Both the position numbers and the translations under genes were made by a program. The notes below the pieces were generated by a model. The model made no database searches. It was not told the DNA's origin and worked only from the letters and a program-made list of their open reading frames with translations. A stretch of DNA of 64,000 bases from contig NZ_QFFK01000002.1 of the NCBI RefSeq assembly GCF_003149455.1, forward strand, positions 372,001 to 436,000. The letters are read 5' to 3'. Positions within the stretch are counted from its first letter, which is position 1. The number at the start of each line of letters is the position of its first letter. Below, piece by piece: positions 43,460 through 51,921 of the stretch. Source of the DNA: Chitinophaga deserti. Lineage in GTDB: Bacteria; Bacteroidota; Bacteroidia; Chitinophagales; Chitinophagaceae.

Positions 43460-44944
43460 ATGACAACAAAATCACCATATATCCTCGGTGTCGATATCGG
43501 AACGGGGAGCGCGAAGACCATCGCGGTGACCACTGCGGGCCAGATACCCGCATCCCGCAAGCAATCCTATCCCACCCAGGAGCCGGTTCCCGGATATAGT
43601 GAGCAAGACCCTGAAGTAGTGCTCGCAGCCATTATACAGACCATTCGTGAAACCGTCGCGGAAATGGGCCACCCTCCCGCAGCCATTGCTCTAAGCAGCG
43701 CCATGCACAGTTTGCTGGCTGTTGATGCGGATGGTGAACCGCTCACGCCGGTGATGACCTGGGCCGACAGCCGGGCCGAAGCTTATGCTGCCGCCCTCCG
43801 CCACACACCCGAAGGTCGTGATATTCACCGCGCTACAGGAACGCCTATCCACCCCATGTCTCCCCTTTGCAAGATCCAGTGGCTGCGCGAAGAAGCTCCG
43901 CAGATTTTTGATCAGGCCGCTTGCTTTGTAGGTATCAAAGACCTGTTTCTTTTCCGCTGCTTTCACGAATTCATTACAGATTATTCCCTCGCGTCCTGCT
44001 CAGGACTGTTTGATATCCGTTCGCTCGACTGGTATGCTCCCGCCCTGAAAGTTGCGGGTATTACCGACGAGCGCCTCCCTATCCCGGTGGAGACAACGCG
44101 CCTCCTCATCGGAATGGACCCTGCCATGGCACAGGCCATGGGCGTTCCTCCCGGTACGCTCATCATGGCCGGCAGCAGCGATGGTTGCCTGGCGCAGCTG
44201 GGTTCCGGCGCGGTAGAGCCGGGTCATGCGGCACTTACCATCGGCACCAGCGGCGCTATCCGGGTGATGGCGCCCCAACCGGCAGATGATCCCGCTGGCA
44301 GAACGTTTTCCTACGTGCTCACTCCGGAACATTACGTAAGCGGTGGCGCCATGAACAATGGCGGCGTAGCGCTGCAGTGGTTCTCAAAAGCCTTCCTGCC
44401 CTGGTCTGATTACAACGATTTTCTGAAAACCGCTTTTACAGCGCCTCCCGGCAGCGACGGGCTTCTGTGCCTGCCGTATATGCTTGGAGAGCGTGCCCCG
44501 GTGTGGGACAGCCGTGCATCGGGAGCTTTTGTGGGTATGCGCCAGCATCATGGTTCCCCGCATTTCCAGCGGGCGCTGGTGGAAGGGGTCTGCTTTAACC
44601 TGCTGAGCGTGGCGGAAGCGTTGGAAAGCGTAACGGGCAATATTCATGAAGTAACCGTGAGTGGAGGCTTTACAGCATCGCCCTTATGGATACAGCTGCT
44701 GGCCGATATTTTCAGGAAGCCTATGTTGCTGCATCAGGACGAAGATGCTTCTGCGCTGGGTGCCGCTATGCTGGCCTGGCATGCCCTGGAACAGGCGGAT
44801 GCATGGCAGTTCAATTCCACGGCAGCAGCGCGCGTTTTTGAGCCGGATACCGCGCATAGCCCCGTGTATCAGCGCAATTACAGAGCATTTGCCATGCTGT
44901 ACGATCAGCTGAGGGAAGTTTCCGAAATTCTCAGGGAGAAATAA
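43460..44944 (+). CDS. gntK: Gluconokinase-like FGGY carbohydrate kinase
   Basis: The 494-residue protein is an FGGY sugar kinase. The N-terminal ATPase motif is ILGVDIGTGSAKTIAVT, and the central substrate residues appear in MTWADSRAE and TGTPIHPMSPLCKIQWL, the latter typical of FGGY-type gluconokinases rather than xylulokinases. The C-terminal part has the second FGGY signature and GGFTASPLWIQLLADIFRKP. It phosphorylates gluconate to 6-phosphogluconate, or a related acid, in the cytosol. It lies divergent from the GMC/subunit-3 pair, which might make gluconate-type products. A TACTTTCG element 11 nt upstream of the ATG resembles a promoter. Confidence 0.88.
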   Translation: MTTKSPYILGVDIGTGSAKTIAVTTAGQIPASRKQSYPTQEPVPGYSEQDPEVVLAAIIQTIRETVAEMGHPPAAIALSSAMHSLLAVDADGEPLTPVMTWADSRAEAYAAALRHTPEGRDIHRATGTPIHPMSPLCKIQWLREEAPQIFDQAACFVGIKDLFLFRCFHEFITDYSLASCSGLFDIRSLDWYAPALKVAGITDERLPIPVETTRLLIGMDPAMAQAMGVPPGTLIMAGSSDGCLAQLGSGAVEPGHAALTIGTSGAIRVMAPQPADDPAGRTFSYVLTPEHYVSGGAMNNGGVALQWFSKAFLPWSDYNDFLKTAFTAPPGSDGLLCLPYMLGERAPVWDSRASGAFVGMRQHHGSPHFQRALVEGVCFNLLSVAEALESVTGNIHEVTVSGGFTASPLWIQLLADIFRKPMLLHQDEDASALGAAMLAWHALEQADAWQFNSTAAARVFEPDTAHSPVYQRNYRAFAMLYDQLREVSEILREK

Positions 44945-44962
44945 ATCCCTCGACCATACTGG

Positions 44963-44996
44963 AAATGCCGTTTTCTTCTCAGGAGACGGCATTTTT
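44963..44996 (+). terminator. Terminator after gluconokinase gene
   Basis: A 9-bp stem (44963-44971 with 44986-44994) with a T-run follows the stop by 18 nt. Confidence 0.85.
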
Positions 44997-45066
44997 ATTA
45001 CCCCTGAAATCCATCCATGGAATACCGGTCTTTCAGTTAATATGGTATCGGATTTGGAATAATGAA

Positions 45067-45187
45067 CCTTCAGTCAACCTTCAGTGATCCTTCAGTGATC
45101 CCCCAGTGAAGCCCCCCTTTGACTGAAGGATCACTGAAGGTTGACTGAACAACGGTCGTTCAACGTGCTGATAGTGAATCATTTGTG
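45067..45187. repeat. Degenerate 11-nt tandem repeat array C, with inverted halves
   Basis: Eleven 11-nt units can be laid in phase from 45067 to 45187. The first three are near-identical (CCTTCAGTGAT consensus). After a C-rich centre the phase continues with units at 45122, 45133 and 45144 that are the reverse complement type (ACTGAAGGwTs). The last units are weak. The array lies between gntK and mutL, both flanked by terminators. Confidence 0.85.
45069..45149. repeat. 28-bp perfect inverted repeat inside array C
   Basis: Positions 45069-45096 and 45122-45149 are exact reverse complements over 28 nt, separated by 25 nt. The sequence could form a long hairpin in RNA or a cruciform in DNA. 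There is no T-tract, so it is not a standard terminator. Confidence 0.9.
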
Positions 45188-45274
45188 AAACGCTGTAAAA
45201 CAGGCGCTTTCCGGCTGTTTTGATGGTATATTAACCCGGATGGTTGCCAATGAATTATAAAAGGGGGACGGGGA

Positions 45275-45320
45275 AAAATAACCGGGCTATCTCAAGCAAT
45301 TGAGACAGCCCGGTTATTTT
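45275..45320. terminator. Bidirectional terminator next to mutL
   Basis: A 14-bp perfect stem (45275-45288 with 45307-45320) continues after one mismatch with a 6-bp inner stem. It has A and T flanks and lies 13 nt from the mutL stop. Confidence 0.92.
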
Positions 45321-45333
45321 GAACATCGGGAGA

Positions 45334-47202
45334 TCAGAATCCCCTGTCGAACATTTTTTCCAGATCGTTGAGTTTGAAGGAAATGAATGTTCCCCTGCCA
45401 CCCGGTGAAACATTGGGCATGGAGCAGGCGAAGAGTTCATCAATGATATTCTGCATTTCGCGGGTAGACAGTGGTTTGCCGGACGGAATGGCGTTGTTGC
45501 GGGCCATGCTGCGCACAAGCCGCTCGCGGCGGTTGTGCTTCAGTTCGTTACTGAAATTTTTGAATTGCTCCAGCAGGCCTTCGATGGTAGCCTGTTCGTT
45601 CCCTGTCTGAATATCAGCGGGCGTACCGCGGACTACGAAGGTATGCTGGCCGAATGGCTCAAGGTCGTAACCGAGGGCCTGAAGGTCGGGGAGCATTTCA
45701 TGGAGGATCACGGAGTCTGCAGGGAGCAGCTCCAGCGTTTGCGGGAAAAGGCTCTGCTGTGTTGCGATAGGCTTTTCTGCCAGGGCGCGGAGGTACCGTT
45801 CGTACAATATGCGCTCGTGGGCCGACCGCTGATCTACCAGGATGAAGCCAGATTTGATCTGGGAGAGAATGTATTGCTGATGCACCTGCACGGGGCCTTT
45901 CTGATCCGTAGCCGCTTCCTGCCAGCGCTCATCAATGACGGAAGCGGTGGAAACGGGCGGGAAATCGTTCTGCGGCATGGGCGGCATCGGAAAATCGTTG
46001 TCGCGGGCGGGAGCAGGGCCATACAGCTCCTTCCAGTGCTGAAGGTTGCTGTTATTCGATTTATCGATCACATGAGCCTGGTTGGCGCTGGTGAAGGTTT
46101 TATAGATGGAGGTACCGGCCGATTGTGCTTTCTTTTCATCCGTAAACGGCTGCGTAAGCGCATCGAGCTGCTGGATGCCTGGATCCAGGTCGAAGTCGAG
46201 GGCCGGCGTAACACTGAACTGCGCCAGAGCGTGCTTGATGGCGGATTGAACGAAAGCGTAGAGGATGCGTTCGTCGTCGAACTTGATTTCCTGCTTGGTG
46301 GGGTGTACGTTGATATCAACGTGCGCAGGGTCGAGGTCGATGAAGAGTACGTAAAGGGGAAAGCTGTCTGACGGGATCATTTCCGCAAACGCATTCATCA
46401 CGGCATGGTTGAGGTAGCTGGATTTGATGAAGCGGTTATTGACGAAGAAGAACTGATCGCCCCGGGTTTTTTTAGCCGTTTCCGGCTTACCCACAAACCC
46501 GTGGATGTTCATGTAATCAGTGCTTTCCTTAACGGTAACGAGTTTGGAGTTATAATGCTGGCCGAGGATGGAAACGATCCTTTGTTTGAGGGATCCTTTC
46601 TCGAAATGGAACATTTGCTGCCCGTTGCTGTTCAGGGAAAACTGAAGTTGCGGGAAGGCGAGGGCGACGCGGATAAATTCGTCGACGATGTGCCTCATTT
46701 CGGCGGCGTTGCTTTTGAGGAAGTTGCGGCGGGCGGGTACGTTGAAGAAGAGGTTCTTCATGGCGATGCTGGTACCGGTGGGTGCCTGGCAGGGTTCCTG
46801 GCGGCGGATGACGGAGTTGTCTATTTCGATGAAACTACCCAGTTCTTCGTGTTCGCGGCGGGTTTTCAGCTCCACCTGGCTAACTGCGGCGATGGAAGCG
46901 AGGGCTTCGCCACGGAAACCCATGGTCCGGATCTGGAAAAGATCGTCGATAGACCGTATTTTGGAGGTGGCATGGCGTTCGAAACACATCCGTGCATCGG
47001 TATCGCTCATTCCGCTCCCGTTATCGATCACCTGAACGAGCTCTTTGCCCGCGTCTCTTATAATGAGTTGGATCTCAGTAGCCCCCGCGTCTACCGCGTT
47101 TTCGAGTAATTCCTTTACTGCCGACGCCGGCCGCTGGATCACTTCTCCTGCTGCTATCTGATTCGCAATATTGTCCGGTAATAAGTTGATGATATCCGCC
47201 AC
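45334..47202 (-). CDS. mutL: DNA mismatch repair protein MutL
   Basis: The 622-residue protein has the GHKL ATPase domain with all motifs: ELLENAVDAGA (Asn in motif I), VIDNGSGM, TMGFRGEALASI and PTGTSI. The connector and C-terminal dimerisation domain follow a Pro-rich linker (about residues 395-425). The endonuclease motif DQHA(x)2E(x)4E is altered: D457-Q-R459-S-A-H-E463 up to E468, with His to Arg. The other zinc motif region near SMPNVSPGGRGTF also lacks the usual CPHGRP. Nicking activity may therefore be weak or absent. No mutS is nearby. It shares a bidirectional terminator downstream and stands alone. Confidence 0.96.
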   Translation of the reverse strand: MADIINLLPDNIANQIAAGEVIQRPASAVKELLENAVDAGATEIQLIIRDAGKELVQVIDNGSGMSDTDARMCFERHATSKIRSIDDLFQIRTMGFRGEALASIAAVSQVELKTRREHEELGSFIEIDNSVIRRQEPCQAPTGTSIAMKNLFFNVPARRNFLKSNAAEMRHIVDEFIRVALAFPQLQFSLNSNGQQMFHFEKGSLKQRIVSILGQHYNSKLVTVKESTDYMNIHGFVGKPETAKKTRGDQFFFVNNRFIKSSYLNHAVMNAFAEMIPSDSFPLYVLFIDLDPAHVDINVHPTKQEIKFDDERILYAFVQSAIKHALAQFSVTPALDFDLDPGIQQLDALTQPFTDEKKAQSAGTSIYKTFTSANQAHVIDKSNNSNLQHWKELYGPAPARDNDFPMPPMPQNDFPPVSTASVIDERWQEAATDQKGPVQVHQQYILSQIKSGFILVDQRSAHERILYERYLRALAEKPIATQQSLFPQTLELLPADSVILHEMLPDLQALGYDLEPFGQHTFVVRGTPADIQTGNEQATIEGLLEQFKNFSNELKHNRRERLVRSMARNNAIPSGKPLSTREMQNIIDELFACSMPNVSPGGRGTFISFKLNDLEKMFDRGF

Positions 47203-47287
47203 TTGCCTGCCTTTTGGCGTAAAGTTAGGGAATAAAAAATATTGTTAAATAGATGAGATGCAACAATCCGGAAGGATATACGTTTCG

Positions 47288-47295
47288 TACCTTTA
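47288..47295 (+). promoter_or_regulatory. Possible -7 element of msrB
   Basis: TACCTTTA is one mismatch from TAnnTTTG and lies 81 nt upstream of the msrB ATG. Confidence 0.3.
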
Positions 47296-47376
47296 ATGTG
47301 CATATCCGGAGCGATTCATATCCAGCATCTCAATAAACGTTCCGGAACTGGTAATGCGCATATTCAATCCGCCACC

Positions 47377-47937
47377 ATGAAAAAGACATGGACTTATCTC
47401 ATATTGTGCCTGACCATGGCGTTCAGCCATTGCTCTTACTCGCAAGACGGGACTAAAAAATCTAACATGGAAGAACAAAAGAATCCGGTGTACTCCCGCA
47501 CGGATACTGGTAAAGTCAACCTTACGGACACAGAGTGGAAAAAAATCCTGCCTAAGAATGTTTATGATATTGCCCGCGACAAGGGAACCGAATGGGCATT
47601 TACAGGGAAATACTGGGACAGCAAGGAGAAAGGGACTTACTATTGTGCCGCCTGCGGGAATCCGCTATTTGTGTCGGACACCAAATTTGAAAGCGGCTGC
47701 GGCTGGCCGAGTTTTTACCAGCCTGTCAGCAAAACGAGCGTGATTTATACGCCCGACAACACGCATGGCATGCAGCGCACCGAGGTGCAATGCGGCCGGT
47801 GCAAAGCGCACCTGGGCCATGTTTTCGATGACGGGCCACCGCCAACAGGGCTCCGTTATTGCATTAACTCGGTTATCCTGGATTTCGAGAAAGCGCAGGA
47901 TGCTGCGAAGAAATTCAACGAGAGAGAAGAAAAGTAG
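47377..47937 (+). CDS. msrB: Exported methionine-R-sulfoxide reductase
   Basis: From the ATG at 47377 the 186-residue protein has a signal peptide ([22 protein letters not shown]), so it acts in the envelope. The MsrB domain is complete: [11 protein letters not shown] and [14 protein letters not shown] hold the two zinc CxxC pairs, GCGWPSF is the substrate region, and the catalytic Cys is in LRYCINSV. It reduces methionine-R-sulfoxide in proteins and restores oxidised exported proteins. An upstream in-frame extension (47296) lacks signal features and is rejected. No msrA lies next to it. Confidence 0.95.
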   Translation: MKKTWTYLILCLTMAFSHCSYSQDGTKKSNMEEQKNPVYSRTDTGKVNLTDTEWKKILPKNVYDIARDKGTEWAFTGKYWDSKEKGTYYCAACGNPLFVSDTKFESGCGWPSFYQPVSKTSVIYTPDNTHGMQRTEVQCGRCKAHLGHVFDDGPPPTGLRYCINSVILDFEKAQDAAKKFNEREEK

Positions 47938-48053
47938 CTTCATCCCTGAAAACCTGACTGTATGCTGCCGGTGCAACCCCTTGCGCCGGCCATCCGGCTT
48001 TATTGCAGTTCTCCCCCGGAAAATCGGTAAATTGTGGAAAACCGGCCTCCCAT

Positions 48054-48599
48054 TTGAGAAAATTCCTTCAAATCACCGCCTGGGTTATCGGCATGGCCGT
48101 TGCCCTCCTGGCCATCCTGCTCCTTGTGGCGCCAACGCGCGTGCATATCGAGCAATCAGTACTCATTCATGCGCCACCGGCTGCTGTATGGGACCAAACC
48201 GTCCGCTTCGATCGTTATAACCGCTGGAGTACACTACAGGAAAGAGAGCCTTCCGCCCAATTCAGGATAGACGGGGTTGATGGTACCACCGGAGCATCCA
48301 CTACCTGGACCGGCAAAAAGATAGGCTTCGGCCGCCTTCGCCACCTAGCCCTTACGCCCCATACCGAGATCCGCCAGCAACTCGAATTCTTTGAACCCCT
48401 CGCATCCGTGTCCGACATCTGCTTCCGCTTTGCCGATACCACCGGCGGCACACGTGTTACCTGGAGCATGGACGCCACTTACTCCCGCCCGCAGAATATC
48501 CTGGGCATGTTCATGAAAGATAATCTGGAAACTGATTTCCGCAAAGGACTGATCCGCCTGAAAGCGGCGGCAGAAGCTTCCGTTTCAGCCGGGAAATGA
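48054..48599 (+). CDS. Membrane-anchored SRPBCC (polyketide cyclase-type) protein
   Basis: The start is TTG at 48054, giving MRKFLQITAWVIGMAVALLAILLLVAP, a single membrane anchor; no ATG is available in frame, and another TTG at 48003 gives a poorer start. The 181-residue protein then has the SRPBCC pattern: IHAPPAAVWDQTVRFDRYNRWSTLQ, TWSMDATYSRPQNILGMFM and a C-terminal helix. This fold binds hydrophobic ligands; function is unknown. The protein lies outside the inner membrane facing the periplasm or the cytosol (orientation uncertain). It follows msrB by about 116 nt and may be cotranscribed. Confidence 0.8.
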   Translation: MRKFLQITAWVIGMAVALLAILLLVAPTRVHIEQSVLIHAPPAAVWDQTVRFDRYNRWSTLQEREPSAQFRIDGVDGTTGASTTWTGKKIGFGRLRHLALTPHTEIRQQLEFFEPLASVSDICFRFADTTGGTRVTWSMDATYSRPQNILGMFMKDNLETDFRKGLIRLKAAAEASVSAGK

Positions 48600-49010
48600 T
48601 CAAGCCGGCAGATGCCGGCTCGCGCTCATCTTAATTTTTCTCATTCTGCTTTAGCACGGGTGGGCTATGCGGGTGTGTACCCTAATAGACCAATATTGTT
48701 ATTGAAAATCAGTCTGTTAGAAATCAAGGTGAGGCATTCAGCCCGATCCCTTATTAGAAAGGGCTCTTCAGGAAGCTCGCTGGTTCGGGACTGCGTTACT
48801 GTAGAAAAACTTTTAAGTCAACTGGTTTGAGATGCCCGGTTAATAAATATCTGTTCAGTATCAATGATTTAGATATGGCGTCAGTAAATTATCATAGAAC
48901 CGGAACAGGGCGTTTGGCCTGCATCATAACGTGTGACAGCAAGATGACTTCGCTCGTAATGAATGTACGAACATTTGGGAAAACCGGCAAATAAGTAAGA
49001 GGGGAGTGAA
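48600..49010. other. 411-nt spacer with no recognisable gene
   Basis: This spacer lies between the SRPBCC gene and the convergent YciI gene. I find no convincing CDS; one frame (48612-48830) and a 39-codon frame (48875-48994) are short and unlike known proteins. A stem-like GCCGGCAGATGCCGGC at 48604-48619 follows the SRPBCC stop. No known RNA is recognised, and the stretch may hold an unknown RNA or be decayed sequence. Confidence 0.45.
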
Positions 49011-49292
49011 TCAGGAGCTTATGCCGGCCAATTCGAAGGTATTCGGCTCAAATTCAATGATATCGTAAACGGCGAGCTGGAATTTATCCATCGGGTCCTC
49101 AGCGAGGATGGCTTCCACTTCGCGGCGGCTGGAAGCACGGCAAATGATGATGGAACCTGTTTTAGGCTTCCTGCGGCCCGTGAGGATAAAGCGCCCGGCG
49201 CGCACCTGCGTTTCAAGGAAAGCATTGTGTGCGTCAAGATAGTGCTCTACGGCCGCCACGGGGCGGATGTACTGTAGGAGGATGAGGTACAT
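49011..49292 (-). CDS. YciI-like family protein
   Basis: This 93-residue protein matches the YciI fold: MYLILLQYIRPVAAVEHYLDAHNAFL at the N-terminus, RAGRFILTGRRKPKTGSIIICRA in the middle, and a final AEDPMDKFQLAVYDIIEFEP. The family contains His/Asp positions that may bind a small substrate (H17 and the D in HLD/AEDP), but function is not established; some members are cyclase or dehydratase-like. It is cytosolic, monocistronic and convergent with the unexplained spacer. Assignment is by length and overall pattern. Confidence 0.88.
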   Translation of the reverse strand: MYLILLQYIRPVAAVEHYLDAHNAFLETQVRAGRFILTGRRKPKTGSIIICRASSRREVEAILAEDPMDKFQLAVYDIIEFEPNTFELAGISS

Positions 49293-49425
49293 AGTCAGTT
49301 CAGATATGGTCTTTCAAGAAAATGGTTAAAATACGGATATCTGTCAAAGGTATGTAAATTGTATAAAGTAATCGAGCTAACATCCCGGCAGGTAACAAAT
49401 TTAGACGCATTAATAAAAAAGCATG

Positions 49426-49433
49426 TATTTTCG
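49426..49433 (+). promoter_or_regulatory. Possible -7 element of the DUF4836 gene
   Basis: TATTTTCG is one mismatch from TAnnTTTG and lies 42 nt upstream of the ATG at 49476. Confidence 0.35.
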
Positions 49434-49475
49434 CTCCTAATTCTCAAATCCATTTTTCTTAACATCTTTCTTTTT

Positions 49476-51179
49476 ATGAAACGATCGATCCAGCAAGCGC
49501 TCCTTTTTATGGCAGGCGCAGCGGTGCTTTTGTTAGCCGCCTGTTCCAAAGCCCCTGAACAAGGCAAGCATATTCCCAAAAACGCCGCCCTTGTTTTCGG
49601 CTTCAAATCCAAACAGATTCAGGATAAACTGTCTAAAGACGGCCTCACTATCGATAAGATTTTCGAGACGCTTCAACAGACAGATACCAGCAACAATTAC
49701 GCTAAAGCCCTGGCTGATGCAAAGAACTCCGGTATCGACCTGGAGGGAGATGTATTCTTCGCCATGGTGCCCGGTGAAACTCCCGGCAACATGTATTTCA
49801 CTGCTGTAGCCGGCATCGCTGACGCCGCTAAGTTCGAAGCTTTCATCAAAGAGAAATCCAAGAAAGAAGTTAAAGCAGGTAAAGATTTTAAATATGTGGA
49901 AGACGATAACAGCATCGTAGGCTTCACCGGTAAAACCATGATCGGCATTGCAACGATCGATCAGGGTTCCCGCTACTCCGATTCAGAAGATACCACTGCT
50001 AAAGCCAGCGGTGTTGCTCTGCTCGAAAAACTGCTCACACTTAAAGCCGATGAGTCTGTAGCTACTGTTCCTTCTTTTAAAGATATCAGCAAAGAAAAAG
50101 GCGACCTCCTTTTCTGGATGAGCAGCGAAGCGCTGTACAACATCCAGGGTGCTAACGCTTCCGGTATGGGTGCCCTCATGGCTTCCAACATGAAGAAAAT
50201 CACTGAAGGCGCATTTACCACTGCTTCCGTAACTTTCGGTACCGGTAAAATCGATGCTGACATGTATTCCTACGCCAGCAAGGAAATGATGGCCATCTTC
50301 AAGAAATACCCGATGGAAAAGATCAACACTGAATCCATCGAGAAATATCCTTCCGAGAACATCTTCGGTTACGCAGCTCTCAACATCGACCTCCGTGTGG
50401 TTGGTGAACTGCTGAAACTTGTAGGAATGGACGGCCTGGTTAACATGGGCCTCGCTGAAGCCCGTTTCACCCTCGACGATCTGCTGATCGCATTCAAAGG
50501 CGAAATGGCCCTCATCGGTTCCGACTTCTCCGTAGTTCCTGATCCTTCCGAGTGGGACAGCACCCGTACCAAGCCTAACGTTAAATGGATCTTCAACCTG
50601 AAAGTAGGCGACAAAGCTGCATTCGATAAGGTAATGGCTTCTCCCATGGTAGCTCAGTCTTTCACCAAACAGGGCGACGAATATGTTCCTAACATGCCTC
50701 TGGGTGAAGTTGCAGTTTCTATCAACAGCAAACGCGTACTTGCAGGTTCTGATGCAGAGCTGCTGAAAACATACGATGCCGGTACCGGTAAAGCCAAACT
50801 GGAAGGCGACGCGCTTTCTACTGCTAAAGGCAGCATCGGTGCTTTCTACCTCGATATCGAAAAGATCATGGCTAACATCCCTGCGAAGGAAATGGACATG
50901 CCCGATAGCATCACCAACGATATCAAAGGCCTGTTCAAAACCGTTTCCGCTAAATCCGACCCGGTTAGCGGCGATAAGCAACACTCTTCTGCAGTGCTGA
51001 CTTTCAAGAACGAATCACAGAACTCCCTCACGCAGCTGTTCAACTTCTCCCGCAAACTGTACAACTATACAGAAGCAAAGAAGAAAGAGCGCGCCGCTAT
51101 GTGGGGTGAAGAGGAAGCTGTAGCAGTTGACTCAGCAGCAGCAGTTGTGGATACTGCAATTGCCGCACCCGTACAATAA
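49476..51179 (+). CDS. DUF4836 family lipoprotein
   Basis: I chose the ATG at 49476, which gives a lipoprotein signal MKRSIQQALLFMAGAAVLLLAAC; the upstream frame extension is T-rich and unlike a protein. The 567-residue protein matches DUF4836: SKAPEQGKHIPKNAALVFGF, then repeated alpha/beta segments and a C-terminal LTFKNESQNSLTQLFNFSRKLY. Family members are large Bacteroidota lipoproteins of unknown function. The tail is rich in acidic residues and alanine. Codon choice looks biased as in highly expressed genes, with much GCT, GGT and AAC. It ends before a terminator at 51203-51238. Confidence 0.92.
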   Translation: MKRSIQQALLFMAGAAVLLLAACSKAPEQGKHIPKNAALVFGFKSKQIQDKLSKDGLTIDKIFETLQQTDTSNNYAKALADAKNSGIDLEGDVFFAMVPGETPGNMYFTAVAGIADAAKFEAFIKEKSKKEVKAGKDFKYVEDDNSIVGFTGKTMIGIATIDQGSRYSDSEDTTAKASGVALLEKLLTLKADESVATVPSFKDISKEKGDLLFWMSSEALYNIQGANASGMGALMASNMKKITEGAFTTASVTFGTGKIDADMYSYASKEMMAIFKKYPMEKINTESIEKYPSENIFGYAALNIDLRVVGELLKLVGMDGLVNMGLAEARFTLDDLLIAFKGEMALIGSDFSVVPDPSEWDSTRTKPNVKWIFNLKVGDKAAFDKVMASPMVAQSFTKQGDEYVPNMPLGEVAVSINSKRVLAGSDAELLKTYDAGTGKAKLEGDALSTAKGSIGAFYLDIEKIMANIPAKEMDMPDSITNDIKGLFKTVSAKSDPVSGDKQHSSAVLTFKNESQNSLTQLFNFSRKLYNYTEAKKKERAAMWGEEEAVAVDSAAAVVDTAIAAPVQ

Positions 51180-51202
51180 GTATAATCTTATCAGATATTG
51201 CG

Positions 51203-51238
51203 AAGCCGCCTCTTTACAAGGGGCGGCTTTCGTTTTTT
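51203..51238 (+). terminator. Terminator after DUF4836 gene
   Basis: An 8-bp stem (51203-51210 with 51222-51229) is followed by CG and six T residues. It separates the lipoprotein from the ABC pair. Confidence 0.85.
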
Positions 51239-51269
51239 GCCTATATTTAAGCTTCACATTCCATTCAAC

Positions 51270-51920
51270 ATGCAGATCGAGCTTTCTGCCGTGGTACCGG
51301 TACCCCTGCGCGACAGGATCCGGGAACGGCCTTCGGACATCTGGGACCGTACGGTCACCTTCCGGCCCGGACAATTCGTTAAGATCAAAGCACCCTCCGG
51401 CACGGGTAAAACCACGCTCGTGCATTACCTCTATCATATCCGGTACGATTATACGGGTACCATTACCGCAGGCGGCAAGCCCTGGGGGCAATATTCTCCC
51501 GCACAACTTGCCAGCGTGCGTCAGGAAGCCATCAGCGTTGTGTTCCAGGACCTCCGCCTGTTCGACCAGCTGACGGCGGAGGAGAACATCGAACTGAAGC
51601 GCGTGATGATTCCCCAGCCATTGTACCCAGCAGATAAGATCCGCGAGTTCGCAGAATTGCTGGGTGTAACACATGTACTTCAGCAAAGCGCGGCCACCCT
51701 GTCTTACGGAGAGCGCCAGCGCATCGCCATCATCCGCGCACTTATGCAGCCGTTTCAATGGCTTATGATGGATGAGCCTTTCAGCCATCTCGACGAAGCC
51801 AATACCGCCAAAGCCGCTAAGCTCGTCGAGCAGGAATGCAGGGCAAGGAAGGCGGGCTTCATCCTCACGGACTTAGATCATGATCAACATTTTACTTACG
51901 ACGTAACCTATCAGCTATAG
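51270..51920 (+). CDS. ABC transporter ATP-binding protein (LolD/MacB-like)
   Basis: The ATG at 51270 gives a 216-residue ATPase. Walker A is APSGTGKTTLV, the Q-loop VVFQDLRLFD, the ABC signature LSYGERQR and Walker B WLMMDEPFSHLD, followed by a short LTDLDHDQHF in place of the usual H-loop, where the switch histidine is plausible. The size is like LolD/FtsE-type mechanotransmission ATPases. It partners with the FtsX-like permease whose ATG lies 1 nt after its stop. Together they form a two-component ABC system of unknown substrate; a lipoprotein-sorting or efflux role is only analogy. Confidence 0.92.
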   Translation: MQIELSAVVPVPLRDRIRERPSDIWDRTVTFRPGQFVKIKAPSGTGKTTLVHYLYHIRYDYTGTITAGGKPWGQYSPAQLASVRQEAISVVFQDLRLFDQLTAEENIELKRVMIPQPLYPADKIREFAELLGVTHVLQQSAATLSYGERQRIAIIRALMQPFQWLMMDEPFSHLDEANTAKAAKLVEQECRARKAGFILTDLDHDQHFTYDVTYQL

Positions 51921-51921
51921 C

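Noticed and set aside
12647..45187. CRISPR array as an explanation of the repeats
   Set aside because: Units are 11 nt, directly adjacent, degenerate and without spacers; no cas genes are present.
45535..47109. Plus-strand frames of 278 and 234 codons opposite mutL
   Set aside because: Antisense shadows of mutL with no recognisable domains.
48612..48830. A 72-codon frame in the spacer after the SRPBCC gene
   Set aside because: It starts in a stem-like sequence, has no family resemblance or promoter, and its composition looks non-coding.
48875..48994. A 39-codon ATG frame upstream of the YciI gene's 3' end
   Set aside because: Too short, no signal peptide, no motif and no ribosome-binding context.
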